Shown one piece after another: positions 1-6,593 of a DNA stretch of 6,707 bases. The DNA lies in NCBI GenBank assembly GCA_021736745.1, contig JAIPFG010000177.1:1-6707 (forward strand), written 5' to 3'. The notes under the pieces were generated by a model, which worked only from the letters and a program-made list of their open reading frames with translations, did not search any database and had not been told where the DNA came from. Every line of letters starts with the position of its first letter. The stretch's first letter is position 1. The translations under genes and the position numbers were made by a program. The stretch is from Pseudomonadales bacterium (GTDB taxonomy: Bacteria > Pseudomonadota > Gammaproteobacteria > Pseudomonadales > IMCC2047).

Positions 1-3000
1 GGCCGATAATTTCTTCCAACCGCTCATAACCAAGTTGCGCCAGCCACTCCCTCGTTTCCTCAGCGACGAAACGAAAAAAATGTTTCACCATTTCCACCGT
101 TCCATGAAAATGGTGCCGACGTAAAGATTGGTCCTGGGTCGCCAATCCTGTAGCGCAGTTATTTAAATGACAGGTACGTAAATACTTACAACCCAGGGCC
201 ATCATCGGGGTAGTGCCAAAACCAAAGCTGTCGGCACCCAAAATTGCGGCCTTAATCACATCCAGCCCTGTTTTCAGTCCGCCGTCCGTCTGCAATACCA
301 CACGCCCCCGTAATCTATTACTGCGTAACGCTTGCTGCGCTTCACTTAGCCCCAGCTCCCAGGCGGTACCGGCGTACCGGATTGATGACAATGGGCTCGC
401 GCCCGTGCCACCGTCATATCCGGAAATAGTAATAAAATCAGCGAAGGCCTTAGCCACTCCCGCCGCAATTGTTCCGACGCCAGGCTCAGCCACCAATTTG
501 ACGGAAACTAACGCCTGAGGATTAATCTGCTTAAGGTCAAAAATCAGCTGCGCCAGATCCTCAATGGAATAGATATCATGATGCGGAGGCGGAGAAATCA
601 GGGTGATCCCTGGTGCGGAATAACGCAACCGCGCAATCATTTCATTCACCTTACCACCCGGCAATTGCCCTCCCTCTCCCGGTTTTGCCCCTTGGGCAAT
701 TTTTATTTGAATCACCTCTGCGCTCATTAAATAACTAGGCGTCACACCAAAACGGCCGGATGCCACCTGCTTTATTTTTGATCGTTTTTCAGTACCGTGC
801 CGGGCCGGATCTTCACCGCCCTCACCAGAGTTCGATCGTCCTCCCAAAGCATTCATGGCCATGGCCAGTGCTTCGTGTGCTTCCGGCGATAATGCGCCCA
901 ATGACATACCCGCCGTTTCAAAACGGGGGAATAATTTTTCTATCGGTTCAACCTGATCCAGATTGATCGCTGGGCGATCACTTTTCAACGCCCATAAATC
1001 TCTCAGTAACATGGGCTCACGTTGGTTGACCAGTTGAGCGTACTCCTTATAAATTCGATAATCCGCCGACCGGACGGCCTCTTGCAAGGTTCTCACCACA
1101 TCAGGATTAAAGGCATGATATTCCCCTCCGTGCACATACTTAAACAAGCCTCCGACATTGGGCTGTTTACGGGTTGACCAAGCCGCTTGATGAAGTGTTT
1201 CCTGTTCCTGCTGTAGCTGTTTAAAATTGACCCCTTGGATTCGGCTTGGCACTCCCTTAAAACATAACTGCACCACTTCATCATGCAGCCCCACAGCTTC
1301 AAATAACTGTGCCCCACGGTAAGAACTGATGGTGGATATGCCCATTTTTGACAGAATTTTTTGTAACCCTTTATTAATACCGCGTCGGTAGTTGACCCGC
1401 GCCTCTCTCGGGGTCATCTTGAGCTTACCCTGACGAACCATATCACCCAATAATTGATAACTCAGATAGGGAAAGACAGCGGAAGCGCCAAAGCCAATTA
1501 ACAAGGCAACCTGGTGTGAATCTCTGGCCAAAGCCGTCTCCACAATGAGATTGGCATCGCAACGCAACCCCTTGTCGATCAGACGGTGATGAACAGCTCC
1601 CGTCGCTAGAAAAACATTCAGCACCAGCTGTTTTTCATTGATTTTACGGTCCGTCAGCACTAACAGTACAAAACCTTTTCGGGCAAGTTCTTCCGCCCGA
1701 TCAGCCAACTCAATCAATGCCTGCTCAAGCCCTACCTCAGGTTTATAGTTAAGTAATAAGCATTCCGTGCGGAACCCAGTAACCCTGTCATCCATAATCT
1801 GATTAAATTTATTAATAGAAAGAACCGGTGAGTTTAACAAAGCACGTTCGGCATGCTGCTCCGTTTCGTAGAACAGATTCCGCTTTGCACCAAGATGGGT
1901 ATCCAATGACATCACCAATGTCTCACGAAGAGAATCGATCGGCGGATTGGTTACCTGGGCAAATTGTTGCCGGAAATAGTCACTGATCAGTCTTATCTCT
2001 TTAGACATGACTGCCAGTGGCGTATCATCCCCCATAGAACCTACTGGTTCCTGTGCTGTTTCTGCCAGCACTCTTAACACCTGATCTCGTTCTTCCGAGC
2101 TGACCTGAAACAACTTCGAGTAAACCTTAAATTGGTCCTGATCGATAACATCGTCCAAATCAAGCAATTCGGTTAACGAAGACTCAATTCGTCTTACCCG
2201 CTGCTGCAACCATTTTTTATATGGCCTAGCCACTTTTAACTGATCATCTACCTCTTTGGTGTGTAATATTTCTCCCGTTTTCGTATCGACGGACAATATC
2301 TGGCCGGGCCCAACCCGCCCCTTAGCAATCACCTGATCCGGCGGACAGGGATAGACGCCGGCTTCCGAAGCCAGAATAATGTAATCATTTTTGGCAACCA
2401 GCCAACGCGCAGGCCTCAAGCCGTTACGATCCAGCAAGCAGACGGCATGGCGACCGTCGGTTAAGACAACACCCGCCGGTCCATCCCAAGGTTCCATATG
2501 CATGGCACTGTATTCATAAAAGGCACGCAAGTCAGGATCCATCGTTTCCGCATGGGGTTGCCAGGCGGAAGGGATCATCAATCGCAGCGCCCGATAAATA
2601 CTCATTCCACCCGCCGTCAGTAACTCCAACATGTTATCCATATTCGCTGAATCTGAACCACGGCTATCAAGAATGGGTTGTAAGGCTGCAATATCAGGGA
2701 AGCGCTCACATTGAAAGTTTTTCACCCTCGCCTGCGCCCAGTTGCGGTTGCCCTGAATCGTATTGATTTCACCATTATGTGCCAACAATCGAAAGGGCTG
2801 AGCCAGAGGCCATTTCGGCAGCGTGTTGGTGGAATATCGCTGATGGAAAACACAGATGGCGGTTTCTAATTCAACATCATGCAAATCGGGATAGAATTGC
2901 GCCAAATCTGCCGGCATCACCAGCCCCTTATACGAAAGCACCCGATCAGAAAGACTGCAAACGTAAAAAGCTTCATGGTCAAGCAAAGCCCGCTCCGCTT

Positions 3001-3511
3001 TTTTGCGGGCAATAAAAAGATTCACGCCCACCCGTTCACTGGTCAAGCCATCAGCGGCAACAAAAATCTGCTCGATTTTCGGCCGATTTTGCAGGGCAAT
3101 GGGACCACAGACAGTTTCGTCAACAGGAACCTCCCGCCAGCCCAAAATACGAAACCCCTCTGCGATCAATGCCAATTCCAGTTGCAGGCGCTCAGCCTGA
3201 GCATATTCCGCATTAGCGGATAAGAACACCATGCCAACACCAAATTGAGGCGCTAAAGAGATACCGAACTGTTCTTTGGCAATTCGGGTTAAAAAGCGCT
3301 TTGGCATTGCTAACAACAAACCACAGCCATCACCTGTTTTACCATCTGCGGCGATGCCGCCACGATGGGTCATGCAGGTGAGGGACTCTAGGGCTGTCTT
3401 AAGCAGATCGTGACTGGCTTTCCCATGCAGGTGCGCGATGAGCCCAAAACCGCAACTGTCCCTATATTCTTCGGGGGAATATAGTCCGCGGTTCATGGTT
3501 GTTTGACTCAT
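1..3511 (-). CDS. gltB: Glutamate synthase (NADPH) large/alpha subunit, C-terminus cut by window edge
   Basis: This is the large subunit of glutamate synthase, which transfers the glutamine amide to 2-oxoglutarate to make two glutamates, with electrons supplied by GltD. I translated the minus strand from 3511 to 2: 1170 codons with no stop. Residues are numbered from the Met at 3511. Cys20 in the motif DSCGFG is the expected N-terminal nucleophile of the class II glutamine amidotransferase domain after removal of a short propeptide, followed by THRGG and AHNGEIN (Asn246). The FMN-binding synthase domain shows SLGALSPEAHEA (about 870), NSGEGGEDPARHGT (894), QGAKPGEGGQLPGG (940), GYDGGTGASP (1031) and DGGLKTG (1076). 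Cys1108, Cys1114 and Cys1119 in GCKYLRTCHLNNC are the 3Fe-4S ligands. The family is about 1480 residues, so roughly 310 residues including the beta-helix domain lie beyond position 1. Met at 3511 is the first possible start, because an in-frame TAG lies at 3523-3521. Met at 3496 would instead put the nucleophile at Cys15, as I recall for Pseudomonas GltB. Neither start has a clear Shine-Dalgarno site. No frameshift was seen. Confidence 0.97.
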   Translation of the reverse strand, partial: MSQTTMNRGLYSPEEYRDSCGFGLIAHLHGKASHDLLKTALESLTCMTHRGGIAADGKTGDGCGLLLAMPKRFLTRIAKEQFGISLAPQFGVGMVFLSANAEYAQAERLQLELALIAEGFRILGWREVPVDETVCGPIALQNRPKIEQIFVAADGLTSERVGVNLFIARKKAERALLDHEAFYVCSLSDRVLSYKGLVMPADLAQFYPDLHDVELETAICVFHQRYSTNTLPKWPLAQPFRLLAHNGEINTIQGNRNWAQARVKNFQCERFPDIAALQPILDSRGSDSANMDNMLELLTAGGMSIYRALRLMIPSAWQPHAETMDPDLRAFYEYSAMHMEPWDGPAGVVLTDGRHAVCLLDRNGLRPARWLVAKNDYIILASEAGVYPCPPDQVIAKGRVGPGQILSVDTKTGEILHTKEVDDQLKVARPYKKWLQQRVRRIESSLTELLDLDDVIDQDQFKVYSKLFQVSSEERDQVLRVLAETAQEPVGSMGDDTPLAVMSKEIRLISDYFRQQFAQVTNPPIDSLRETLVMSLDTHLGAKRNLFYETEQHAERALLNSPVLSINKFNQIMDDRVTGFRTECLLLNYKPEVGLEQALIELADRAEELARKGFVLLVLTDRKINEKQLVLNVFLATGAVHHRLIDKGLRCDANLIVETALARDSHQVALLIGFGASAVFPYLSYQLLGDMVRQGKLKMTPREARVNYRRGINKGLQKILSKMGISTISSYRGAQLFEAVGLHDEVVQLCFKGVPSRIQGVNFKQLQQEQETLHQAAWSTRKQPNVGGLFKYVHGGEYHAFNPDVVRTLQEAVRSADYRIYKEYAQLVNQREPMLLRDLWALKSDRPAINLDQVEPIEKLFPRFETAGMSLGALSPEAHEALAMAMNALGGRSNSGEGGEDPARHGTEKRSKIKQVASGRFGVTPSYLMSAEVIQIKIAQGAKPGEGGQLPGGKVNEMIARLRYSAPGITLISPPPHHDIYSIEDLAQLIFDLKQINPQALVSVKLVAEPGVGTIAAGVAKAFADFITISGYDGGTGASPLSSIRYAGTAWELGLSEAQQALRSNRLRGRVVLQTDGGLKTGLDVIKAAILGADSFGFGTTPMMALGCKYLRTCHLNNCATGLATQDQSLRRHHFHGTVEMVKHFFRFVAEETREWLAQLGYERLEEIIG

Positions 3512-3666
3512 TATAGGTGGCTAAAGAGGAAGACGTTTAGCGAAGAATACTTGAGAGTGAACAGCAGTTGCTAACTCGCTAGCGACTATCAACTAGCGCC
3601 TTACCTCTAGCCAAATCGTTAACCTAAGGCATTTCTGATGATTATTATTAGACTCTTCTCCTGGTG

Positions 3667-3678
3667 ATATTGCAATAT
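3667..3678. repeat. Perfect 12-bp palindrome ATATTGCAATAT, possible operator
   Basis: ATATTGCAATAT is exactly self-complementary and sits in the middle of the gltB-cofE divergent region, about 156 bases from the gltB start and 224 from the cofE start. A symmetric AT-rich site in this position is compatible with binding of a dimeric regulator acting on either gene. I do not recognise it as the site of a particular regulator, and a palindrome of this size in AT-rich DNA can arise by chance. Confidence 0.35.
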
Positions 3679-3785
3679 GGTCGCTAACCCCGTGAAAACA
3701 AGAGTTTAATTGGGTTGAACCGTAATTAGTGGTATATTTGGCGCCCATTTTCGGGCCCTGGGAGTATCGGCATTTAATTCAGGAG

Positions 3786-3799
3786 CGATCAACTGATCG
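3786..3799. repeat. Inverted repeat CGATCA-AC-TGATCG upstream of cofE
   Basis: Perfect six-base arms (3786-3791 and 3794-3799) flank a two-base centre. The repeat lies downstream of the weak promoter candidate at 3710-3738 and about 105 bases before the cofE start, so it could be an operator for the cof operon. No regulator is encoded in the window, and the assignment is inference from symmetry and position only. Confidence 0.3.
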
Positions 3800-3888
3800 A
3801 AAACCGCTCATTCAGTATGATGCGTTTTCTGGCGAATTAATGTGGCGATCTTCACACCTATAAAATGACAGGTTTTGTCACCAAAACG

Positions 3889-3894
3889 AAGGAG
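3889..3894 (+). promoter_or_regulatory. Ribosome binding site of cofE
   Basis: AAGGAG is a near-perfect Shine-Dalgarno sequence, eight bases before the ATG at 3903, and it fixes the cofE start. A small hairpin is possible just upstream, with GTTTTG (3872-3877) pairing with CAAAAC (3882-3887) across a four-base loop. It ends two bases before the site and leaves it single-stranded. Confidence 0.85.
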
Positions 3895-3902
3895 TTCACA
3901 TA

Positions 3903-4661
3903 ATGGCGACAGCGCTGCAGATTATTGCGCTTGAAGGCTTCCCTCTGGTCCAGCCGGGGGAACCACTATTGCCGTTAATCACCCAAACCCTGGAGAGAAA
4001 CACCTTATCCTTACAGCAGGGTGATATTCTGGTGCTCGCGCAAAAAATTGTCTCTAAATCCGAAAATCGGTTTGCGAGATTATCAGAAACACAGGCATCA
4101 CCAGAAGCAGAAGAACTCGCTAAAACCTGTGGCAAAGACCCGCGCATGGTGCAGCTGGTGTTGAATGAGTCCAGCCAGGTTATTCGGGCAATTCGCGGTG
4201 TACTGATCGTACGGCATAAACTTGGGCATGTTATGGCCAATGCCGGGTTGGATCAATCCAATATTGGCAACGATAACGATCTGTTTTTGCTCTTACCGAA
4301 AAACCCCGACATCAGTGCTCACAAGCTCAAGCAAGAGATCGCCACCCACCTAGGTGTGGATATTGGCATCCTTATTTGCGATAGCTTTGGACGCCCCTGG
4401 CGCATGGGAACCACAGGGGTCTGCATCGGCTGCGCAGGCATTGCCCCAGTTCGCGACCAACGTGGTGAGCATGACTTATTCGGCCGTGAATTACAGGTTA
4501 CCATGCCGGCAAAAGGCGATGAAATTGCCGCCGCGGCATCACTCGTCATGGGGGAAGCCGCCGAAGGAACACCCCTGGTTTTAATCCGAGGCCTCACTAT
4601 TGACGGGGAAGGTCAAACCAGTGATCTGATTCGACCACTCGAAGAAGACCTCTTTCACTAA
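3903..4661 (+). CDS. cofE: Coenzyme F420-0:L-glutamate ligase
   Basis: CofE adds L-glutamates to F420-0 using GTP and divalent metal, the last step of F420 synthesis, in the cytoplasm. The 252-residue protein covers the whole family fold. Motifs in order are GDILVLAQKIVSKSE (40-54), DPRMVQLVLNES (79-90), GHVMANAGLDQSN (108-120), CDSFGRPWRMGTTG (159-172), IGCAGIAPVRDQRG (175-188) and DLFGREL (191-197), then a KGDEIAAAASLVMGEAAEGTP segment broken here only by the listing (KGDEIAAAA, SLVMGEAAEGTP). Asp117 of DQSN and Asp160 of CDSFG correspond to what I recall as metal ligands in archaeal CofE. The length matches stand-alone archaeal CofE. The FMN-binding nitroreductase domain fused at the C-terminus of actinobacterial FbiB is absent. 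The start is set by the strong AAGGAG at 3889-3894. It is the first gene of the cofE-cofD-cofC operon; the gap to cofD is 46 bases. Confidence 0.95.
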   Translation: MATALQIIALEGFPLVQPGEPLLPLITQTLERNTLSLQQGDILVLAQKIVSKSENRFARLSETQASPEAEELAKTCGKDPRMVQLVLNESSQVIRAIRGVLIVRHKLGHVMANAGLDQSNIGNDNDLFLLLPKNPDISAHKLKQEIATHLGVDIGILICDSFGRPWRMGTTGVCIGCAGIAPVRDQRGEHDLFGRELQVTMPAKGDEIAAAASLVMGEAAEGTPLVLIRGLTIDGEGQTSDLIRPLEEDLFH

Positions 4662-4689
4662 ACAATGAACGCTCTATCATTTGATTTTT

Positions 4690-4694
4690 AAGGA
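4690..4694 (+). promoter_or_regulatory. Ribosome binding site of cofD, with long spacing
   Basis: AAGGA lies 13 bases before the ATG at 4708, longer than the usual 5-10. An in-frame TGA at 4702-4704 rules out any earlier start, and the next in-frame alternative (GTG at 4732) would cut into the first beta strand. The ATG at 4708 is therefore kept. Translation initiation of cofD may be weaker than that of cofE. Confidence 0.6.
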
Positions 4695-4707
4695 ATATCT
4701 CTGACCA

Positions 4708-5664
4708 ATGAATTGGCCCAAAGAAAAGAAAGTGCTTGCTCTATGTGGCGGCGTCGGTGGTGCAAAGCTGGCTTTGGGCTTAAGCAAAATACTACCTCCT
4801 GAACAGCTATCAATTGCAGTCAATACTGCCGATGACTTTAACCATCTTGGCCTGAGAATTTGCCCTGATCTCGACACAGTCACCTACACGCTGGCTGGGG
4901 TGAATAATCAGGAATCCGGTTGGGGGCGAGCGAATGAGTCCTGGCATTGCATGGAAGCACTGACCGAATTAGGCGGTGAAACCTGGTTTAAACTCGGTGA
5001 CCGGGATTTGGCCACCCACCTTTTCCGCCGAGCACAACTGGATCAGGGTTTCAGCATCAGTCAGGTGACAGAAAACCTTTGCCGGCATCTTGGCATTACT
5101 CACTCCGTCTTCCCAATGAGTGATGATCAGGTTGGCACCGAGGTGAAAACGGATTCGGGCTGGCTCGATTTTCAACGCTATTTCGTGGAACAGCAATGCC
5201 AACCCCAAATAAGCCAAATTCGATTTGTCGGTTCAGAAACAGCTCAGCCCAGCCCCAGATTCAAACAAGCGCTGGAAGATAATGATTTAGGTTGCATTAT
5301 CATCTGCCCATCAAACCCTTTTCTCAGTATTGATCCCGTTCTCGCAGTTTCCGGCATAAGAAAACAACTGGCTGAGTTAAAAAAGCCTGTTTTAGCGGTT
5401 TCTCCCGTCATTGGTGGCAAAGCCGTTAAAGGTCCAACGGCCAAAATTATGCAGGAACTTGCACTTGAAATCACACCCAGCACCGTAGTTTCCCACTACG
5501 CTGATTTTCTGACCGGCTTTGTTTTGGACAACGAAGATGCGGCGCAAAGGGATACGCTGCCTGCCTCCCTTGCCATCCAGGTGTGTAATACCTTGATGAT
5601 TTCACTGGAAGATCGCATTTCACTCGCCCAAGCGTGCTTACAGTTAGCACAGCGTATGAGCTAA
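4708..5664 (+). CDS. cofD: 2-phospho-L-lactate transferase family enzyme (CofD/FbiA)
   Basis: CofD transfers the activated phospho-acid moiety made by CofC onto FO, giving F420-0 (or a dehydro or 3PG variant, depending on the donor). The 318-residue protein is full length for the family. Hallmarks in order are LCGGVGGAK (12-20) at the N-terminal nucleotide-binding loop, VNTADDF (38-44), LRICPDLDTVTYTLAG (49-64), GWGRANESW (71-79), FKLGDRDLATHL (94-105), FPMSDDQVGTEV (135-146), LDFQRYFV (153-160), CPSNPFLSIDPVLAVSGIR (200-218) and AVSPVIGGKAVKGPTAK (230-246). All the conserved blocks I know for the family are present, and no truncation is visible. It is the middle gene of the operon, and its stop codon is four bases before the cofC start, which points to translational coupling. 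The sequence does not tell me which three-carbon donor it accepts. Confidence 0.95.
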   Translation: MNWPKEKKVLALCGGVGGAKLALGLSKILPPEQLSIAVNTADDFNHLGLRICPDLDTVTYTLAGVNNQESGWGRANESWHCMEALTELGGETWFKLGDRDLATHLFRRAQLDQGFSISQVTENLCRHLGITHSVFPMSDDQVGTEVKTDSGWLDFQRYFVEQQCQPQISQIRFVGSETAQPSPRFKQALEDNDLGCIIICPSNPFLSIDPVLAVSGIRKQLAELKKPVLAVSPVIGGKAVKGPTAKIMQELALEITPSTVVSHYADFLTGFVLDNEDAAQRDTLPASLAIQVCNTLMISLEDRISLAQACLQLAQRMS

Positions 5665-5668
5665 CCCT

Positions 5669-6355
5669 ATGTCTTTATGGGCTATTGTGCCACTCAAAAT
5701 AGTCACCTCCAGCAAACAACGTCTGGCGGGGGTACTGACCGCAAAGCAACGCATCCAACTAACGATAGCGATGGCCGAAGATGTTCTGGCTATCTTGCAC
5801 GACTGCAAAAATATTGATCATATTTTGCTAATCTCCGACGATGCCATTGCTGAAAGCCTGTGCCTCAAAGTTCAGGCGGAATGGCTTCGGCCTGCGGAAC
5901 AAAAGGGGCTGAATGCTGATCTTACTTTCGCTTGTGATTATGCGCAGCAGCAAGGCGCGAAGGACTGCCTGATTTTACATGCTGATCTACCGCTACTGCA
6001 TTGCCAGGCGCTGGATCACTTCATTAAACAGGCTCAGGAGAAAGCCTTAACCCAGGGTAAACCGATGCTGGCGGTTGTACCCTGTAAAGAGGGCAGCGGC
6101 AGCAACTTGGTTTACGCACCATTACCCTTCCCGGTTCGGTTTGTCTATGGCAAAAACAGCTTCCCATTATTCAAACAACAAGCCCAAGAACAGGGAATCG
6201 ATTTTGTTACTTTGACGCTGGAAGATGGTGATTTGGATGTGGACATACCTGAGGATTTAAACCGTTTGCAGCACCGCCTTAATACATCGGATAGTTCTGA
6301 TGCCCCTGCCACTCGTTACGTATTGACCCACATCATCACCGACACCTCCTACTAG
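5669..6355 (+). CDS. cofC: Phospholactate/phosphoglycerate/PEP guanylyltransferase (CofC/FbiD)
   Basis: CofC condenses GTP with a three-carbon phospho-acid (2-phospholactate in archaea, PEP in actinobacteria, 3-phospho-D-glycerate in some proteobacteria) to form the donor used by CofD. It has the nucleotidyltransferase fold of the MobA-like superfamily. Visible motifs are AIVPLK followed by SSKQRLA (5-20, the GTP-binding start), LILHADLPLL (101-110, with the metal-binding Asp106), GSGSNLVY (142-149), YGKNSFPLF (160-168) and LDVDIPEDL (189-197, second acidic metal site). The protein has 228 residues; the last 24, after LQHRL, form a polar tail outside the conserved fold. There is no good Shine-Dalgarno site before the ATG, which lies four bases after the cofD stop, so coupling to cofD is likely. 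An ATG at 5677 is out of frame. Specificity among the three substrates cannot be read with confidence. The lack of an FbiB-type reductase domain in CofE makes a 3-phosphoglycerate or phospholactate enzyme a reasonable guess. Confidence 0.92.
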   Translation: MSLWAIVPLKIVTSSKQRLAGVLTAKQRIQLTIAMAEDVLAILHDCKNIDHILLISDDAIAESLCLKVQAEWLRPAEQKGLNADLTFACDYAQQQGAKDCLILHADLPLLHCQALDHFIKQAQEKALTQGKPMLAVVPCKEGSGSNLVYAPLPFPVRFVYGKNSFPLFKQQAQEQGIDFVTLTLEDGDLDVDIPEDLNRLQHRLNTSDSSDAPATRYVLTHIITDTSY

Positions 6356-6445
6356 CTTCGTCCAGGTTCCCAACACTCAGAGCCACCCCCAGTGATTCGG
6401 CAAGCGGCTCGCCGGGCAGCTCAAACTCTGTACAGGCTAAAATTT

Positions 6446-6463
6446 ACTCATCGGTTGGTGAGT
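6446..6463. repeat. Hairpin-forming inverted repeat
   Basis: ACTCATC (6446-6452) can pair with GGTGAGT (6457-6463) across the loop GGTT, giving a seven-pair stem with one G-U pair in RNA. It is followed by GACATCC rather than a T-run, so it is not a classical terminator on the plus strand. Read on the minus strand it is followed by TAAATTTT, a short AT stretch, which is weak as a terminator too. It is the first of three adjacent hairpins. Confidence 0.4.
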
Positions 6464-6486
6464 GACATCCAGGATAGTCCCATTCC

Positions 6487-6504
6487 GCTCCGCACGTGCG
6501 GAGC
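6487..6504. repeat. Perfect 18-bp palindrome, GC-rich
   Basis: GCTCCGCACGTGCGGAGC is exactly self-complementary over 18 bases, which is very unlikely by chance. As RNA it would form a stable stem, and as DNA it could be a protein-binding or recombination site. It is flanked by a short direct repeat, GATAGT, at 6473-6478 and 6507-6512. There is no T-run on either side. Options include a transcription-stopping structure, a REP-like or mobile-element-derived palindrome, or part of a larger structured RNA. I cannot decide among these. Confidence 0.6.
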
Positions 6505-6518
6505 CAGATAGTGATATG

Positions 6519-6530
6519 GCCGCTAGCGGC
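6519..6530. repeat. Perfect 12-bp palindrome GCCGCTAGCGGC
   Basis: GCCGCTAGCGGC is fully self-complementary and lies 14 bases after the 18-bp palindrome. With the repeat at 6446-6463 it makes three hairpin-capable elements within about 85 bases, just outside the insertion sequence end. The function is unknown. Confidence 0.45.
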
Positions 6531-6593
6531 GTACCAATAATTAACGTTCTCATAGAATCTTTAATTGGAATAAACCTAGCTTGGCAATATAGG

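Larger units (their letters stand above)
3512..3902. promoter_or_regulatory. Divergent intergenic region between gltB and the cof operon
   Basis: This stretch has no gene and must carry the start signals for gltB (leftward) and cofE (rightward). I see several short inverted repeats but no strong sigma-70 promoter on either strand. The best rightward candidate is TTGGGT at 3710-3715, a 17-base spacer, then TATATT at 3733-3738. Its -10 matches consensus at five of six positions but its -35 at only three. It would give an untranslated leader of about 160 bases. TATAAA at 3859-3864 is another -10-like sequence without a good -35. A leftward TATAAT (3515-3510) overlaps the gltB start codon and has no -35 partner, so it is probably not a promoter. 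The left half also holds the palindrome TCGCTAGCGA (3576-3585) and arms GCCTTA/TAAGGC at 3598-3603 and 3625-3630. Promoter assignment is weak; only the divergent layout is certain. Confidence 0.6.
6356..6593. other. Non-coding stretch between cofC and the insertion sequence
   Basis: I see no credible gene here on either strand. The cofC frame stays open after its stop until a TAG at 6509-6511, and a 35-codon minus-strand open frame lies at 6339-6443. Neither has a start, a ribosome site or recognisable similarity. The stretch holds three consecutive inverted repeats between 6446 and 6530, given separately. None is followed by a run of T, so no intrinsic terminator for the cof operon can be named. 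The right boundary is set by the first base of the insertion sequence. Confidence 0.6.

Noticed and set aside
213..3223. Several open frames of 65-114 codons on both strands inside gltB
   Set aside because: The gltB frame is continuous and motif-rich throughout; the others are out-of-frame shadows with no family resemblance.
3510..3515. TATAAT on the minus strand as a gltB promoter -10 box
   Set aside because: It overlaps the first possible start codon, and no TTGACA-like element lies 16-19 bases upstream.
3896..5483. Opposite-strand and shifted open frames of 68-114 codons over cofE and cofD
   Set aside because: They overlap genes with full conserved motif sets, show low-complexity shadow composition, and lack ribosome sites.
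6339..6443. Minus-strand open frame of 35 codons with protein-like composition (contains ACTEFELPGEPLAESLGVAL)
   Set aside because: It has no start codon or ribosome site, it ends inside cofC, and I do not recognise the family. At most it is a gene remnant that I cannot support.
6487..6504. The 18-bp palindrome as a rho-independent terminator of the cof operon
   Set aside because: The stem is strong, but no run of T follows on either strand, so the standard definition is not met.
6356..6508. Plus-strand frame of cofC stays open for 51 codons after its stop codon, suggesting readthrough or a broken longer gene
   Set aside because: CofC is already complete, the extension has no recognisable motif, and an open stretch of this length is not rare by chance at this base composition.
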